Part shown: piece after piece, positions 6,295 through 8,209 of the stretch | Position numbering within the stretch: the first letter of the stretch is position 1 | Layout: each line of letters begins with the position of its first letter | Assembly: GCA_028876035.1 (NCBI GenBank) | Contig: JAGWTK010000163.1 | Coordinates: forward strand, 1-8,209 | Length of the DNA stretch: 8,209 bases | Direction: 5' to 3' | DNA from: Bacteroidota bacterium | Lineage (GTDB): Bacteria; Bacteroidota; Bacteroidia; Chitinophagales; Chitinophagaceae | Position numbers and translations under genes: made by a program | The notes under the pieces: model-generated | What the model was told of the DNA's origin: nothing | The model's database searches: none | Seen by the model: only the letters and a program-made list of their open reading frames with translations

Positions 6295-7362
6295 ATGAAC
6301 CGTAAAGCGTTTATGGCTGGTCTTGCTGCAGCCGGACTGGTATTTCCTCCTTCTTTGGTTTTTGCGGGCGATGAAGATGAAGCTGCCTCCGGCATGGTCC
6401 CGGCTTACCTGAAACCTGGTGATAGCATTGGCATCACAAGTCCGGCAGGCTATATTACCCTTGTAGAAATCCAGCCCGCGGTTCAAATGATGCAAAGCTG
6501 GGGTTTCAATATAAAAACCGGTGCTACCATTGGAAAACGCGACTTCACTTTCGGCGGTACCGATGAAGAACGTGCAGGCGATTTCCAGGCTATGCTTGAT
6601 GACCATTCCATCAAAGCCATCATGTGCGCCCGCGGCGGGTACGGTGCAGTCCGCATCATCGACAAACTGAACTTTACCAAATTCAAAGCAAAACCAAAGT
6701 GGATCATCGGCTTTAGCGATATCACAGTCATTCATTCGCATCTCTCCGCTAACTACGGCGTTCCATCAATTCACTCGAAAATGTGCAATAGCTTTCCCGA
6801 CGATTGGTCCAAAGCGGAACCAGTTCAAATCGCCAGCATCCTGTCTATCAGGGACGCACTAACCGGTGTGCCGATGAAATATACCCATACCGCCCACGAT
6901 AAAAACAGAACTGGCATCGCAACGGGTAAACTGATCGGAGGAAACCTGAAAACCCTGGAATCCCTGGCCGGCAGCAAGTCAGATATCAGGACAGACGGCA
7001 AAATATTGTTCGTCGAAGATACCGGTGAGTACCTCTATAGCATCGATCGTATGTTCTGGGGATTGAAACGCACCGGCAAACTCGCTAACCTGAAAGGCCT
7101 GGTGGTAGGGGGATTTAAGATAAAGCCAGATGATAGCCCGGACGAAACATTCGGAAAATCACTCTACGATATTGTCCTTGAAAAGGTGGCAGACTATCAT
7201 TACCCGGTATGCTTTGACTTCCCGGTAGGCCATCAAAAAAATAACTTTGCACTCAAATGCGGCATCGAACATCGCCTTCGTGTGTCGGAAGATGTCGTTA
7301 CATTGGAAGAAATCAGACTCCCCGCAAAGAAAACAACGGCCGCAGTTAAACCAACAATATGA
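6295..7362 (+). CDS. Exported peptidase family S66 protein (LD-carboxypeptidase)
   Basis: A 355-residue serine peptidase of family S66. Characterised members (LdcA) remove the terminal D-Ala from murein tetrapeptides during cell wall recycling; the related MccF cleaves microcin C. Residues 1-24 look like a signal peptide: MNRK, a hydrophobic core to about 17, and an A-x-A-like end (LVFA, cut before G25), so the product is probably periplasmic or, if uncleaved, membrane-anchored. The mature domain begins near LKPGDSIGITSPAG (39-52). RGGYG is at 113-117, the predicted nucleophile is S141 in GFSDIT, the Glu is E241 in FVEDTGE and the His is H313 in FPVGHQKN; spacings match LdcA closely. The C-terminal tail (RLPAKKTTAAVKPTI) is low-complexity and basic. 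It diverges from metG. No strong promoter was found; TACCTTTA at 6283-6290 is close to a -7 box but lacks a -33 partner. Its stop overlaps the next gene by four bases. Confidence 0.92.
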   Translation: MNRKAFMAGLAAAGLVFPPSLVFAGDEDEAASGMVPAYLKPGDSIGITSPAGYITLVEIQPAVQMMQSWGFNIKTGATIGKRDFTFGGTDEERAGDFQAMLDDHSIKAIMCARGGYGAVRIIDKLNFTKFKAKPKWIIGFSDITVIHSHLSANYGVPSIHSKMCNSFPDDWSKAEPVQIASILSIRDALTGVPMKYTHTAHDKNRTGIATGKLIGGNLKTLESLAGSKSDIRTDGKILFVEDTGEYLYSIDRMFWGLKRTGKLANLKGLVVGGFKIKPDDSPDETFGKSLYDIVLEKVADYHYPVCFDFPVGHQKNNFALKCGIEHRLRVSEDVVTLEEIRLPAKKTTAAVKPTI

Positions 7363-8209
7363 CAAAAACACCACCTGCCCTTCAACCTGGCGATACGATC
7401 GGCATCACTTGTCCGGCCGGCTACATGGCGCTGGAAAAAGCACAGAGCTGTATCAATACGCTGCGGGAATGGGGTTATCGTGTGATAATCGGGAAAACCC
7501 TCGGCAGCGAATCCACTACTTATTTTTCAGGTACTGATGAGGAACGCAGGGAAGACTTCCAGGCGATGCTCGACGATGACGCTGTCAAGGCGATACTCTG
7601 CGGACGGGGTGGTTATGGGGCAGGCAGAATCATTGATGCACTCGACTTCTCCCGGTTCAAAAAAAATCCAAAATGGATTGTGGGCTTTAGTGATATCACC
7701 GTTTTTCATTGTCATATCTACAGCAACTACAAAATAACTACGCTGCATGCACCCATGGCTGCTGCATTCAACGACGGCGGCGCAAAAGAAAAATATGTTT
7801 TCTCGCTGAAGCATGCTTTGGAAGGCGGCAAGGGTAAATACGAGTGTGCGCCGCATCCCCTGAACCGGCCTGGGACAGCCATTGGTGAACTGGTAGGAGG
7901 GAACCTGACATTATTGTCGAACATGGTCGGCACCGCTTCTGACTTCAAAACAAAAGGACGGCTTTTGTTCATTGAAGATACCGGCGAACAGCTGTATAAG
8001 ATCGATCGCATGATGTACCAGCTCAAACGCAGCGGCAAACTGCAGAAGCTGGCGGGTTTGATTGTCGGTGGTTTTTCAGATACCAGCGATACCGATCGGC
8101 CTTTTGGTAAAACAGTGTATGAGATTATCAGGGAGGCTGTTGCTGAATACGATTACCCGGTATGTTTCAATTTTCCTGTCAGCCACGAAAAGGAAAACCT
8201 GGCCCTCAA
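7359..8209 (+). CDS. Second S66 peptidase (LD-carboxypeptidase), cytoplasmic, 3' end outside the window
   Basis: An open frame of 283 complete codons with no stop before the right edge, so the gene is cut by the window. It starts at the ATG of an ATGA overlap with the preceding S66 gene, indicating translational coupling. The protein begins MTKTPPALQPGDTIGIT, directly at the catalytic domain, with no signal peptide, so it should remain in the cytoplasm, as LdcA does. RGGYG is at 83-87, the predicted nucleophile is S111 in GFSDIT, the Glu is E206 in FIEDTGE and the His is H276 in FPVSHEKEN. It is a clear paralogue of the upstream protein, with long shared stretches such as GTDEER and DFQAMLDD and roughly half the residues identical by eye. 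LHAPM (129-133) is closer to the usual family form than the upstream SIHSKM. About 20-30 residues are probably missing, judged from the paralogue. Confidence 0.93.
   Translation, partial: MTKTPPALQPGDTIGITCPAGYMALEKAQSCINTLREWGYRVIIGKTLGSESTTYFSGTDEERREDFQAMLDDDAVKAILCGRGGYGAGRIIDALDFSRFKKNPKWIVGFSDITVFHCHIYSNYKITTLHAPMAAAFNDGGAKEKYVFSLKHALEGGKGKYECAPHPLNRPGTAIGELVGGNLTLLSNMVGTASDFKTKGRLLFIEDTGEQLYKIDRMMYQLKRSGKLQKLAGLIVGGFSDTSDTDRPFGKTVYEIIREAVAEYDYPVCFNFPVSHEKENLAL

Noticed and set aside
6295..6366. Twin-arginine (Tat) signal on the first S66 protein
   Set aside because: The N-terminus reads NRKAFM; the second arginine is a lysine, so a Sec-type signal is more likely.
6295..8209. One S66 gene broken by a frameshift
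   Set aside because: Each frame carries its own complete start region, RGGYG, GFSDIT, EDTGE and His motif, so they are two full-length paralogues overlapping by four bases.

Overview
The window looks like an ordinary chromosomal stretch from a member of the Bacteroidota, most plausibly Chitinophagaceae-like; the family is inference, the phylum better supported. The evidence is a near-textbook Bacteroidota promoter (TTTG-N19-TATTTTTG) in front of metG, no well-placed Shine-Dalgarno sequence at any of the six starts, and a methionyl-tRNA synthetase with a KVSTS-type loop and a fused C-terminal tRNA-binding domain. Coding density is high and no mobile element, CRISPR array, rRNA or tRNA gene is visible.

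Layout. Positions 1-104 hold eight perfect copies of a 13-bp tandem repeat that runs off the left edge. Four minus-strand genes follow: a small VanZ-like membrane protein (133-564), a FadN-type bifunctional 3-hydroxyacyl-CoA dehydrogenase/enoyl-CoA hydratase (656-3061), a 3-hydroxyisobutyrate-dehydrogenase-family oxidoreductase (3238-4107) and metG (4117-6195). metG and the oxidoreductase are 9 bases apart and probably form one transcript from the promoter at 6239-6269, with a weak candidate terminator at 3174-3197. fadN probably has its own promoter in the 176-base gap before it, where an inverted repeat lies close to the start codon.

On the plus strand, diverging from metG across a 99-base gap, are two paralogous peptidase-family-S66 (LD-carboxypeptidase) genes. 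The first (6295-7362) encodes a protein with an N-terminal export signal. The second (7359 to the right edge, incomplete) overlaps it by the four bases ATGA and starts directly at the catalytic domain. Both keep the Ser/Glu/His triad. The pair may process murein peptides on the two sides of the inner membrane. A perfect 7+1+7 palindrome in the divergent gap overlaps the metG -33 element.

I see no clearly new multi-gene system. The most notable items are the 13-bp repeat array, the differently targeted S66 pair, and the palindrome in the metG/S66 divergent region.
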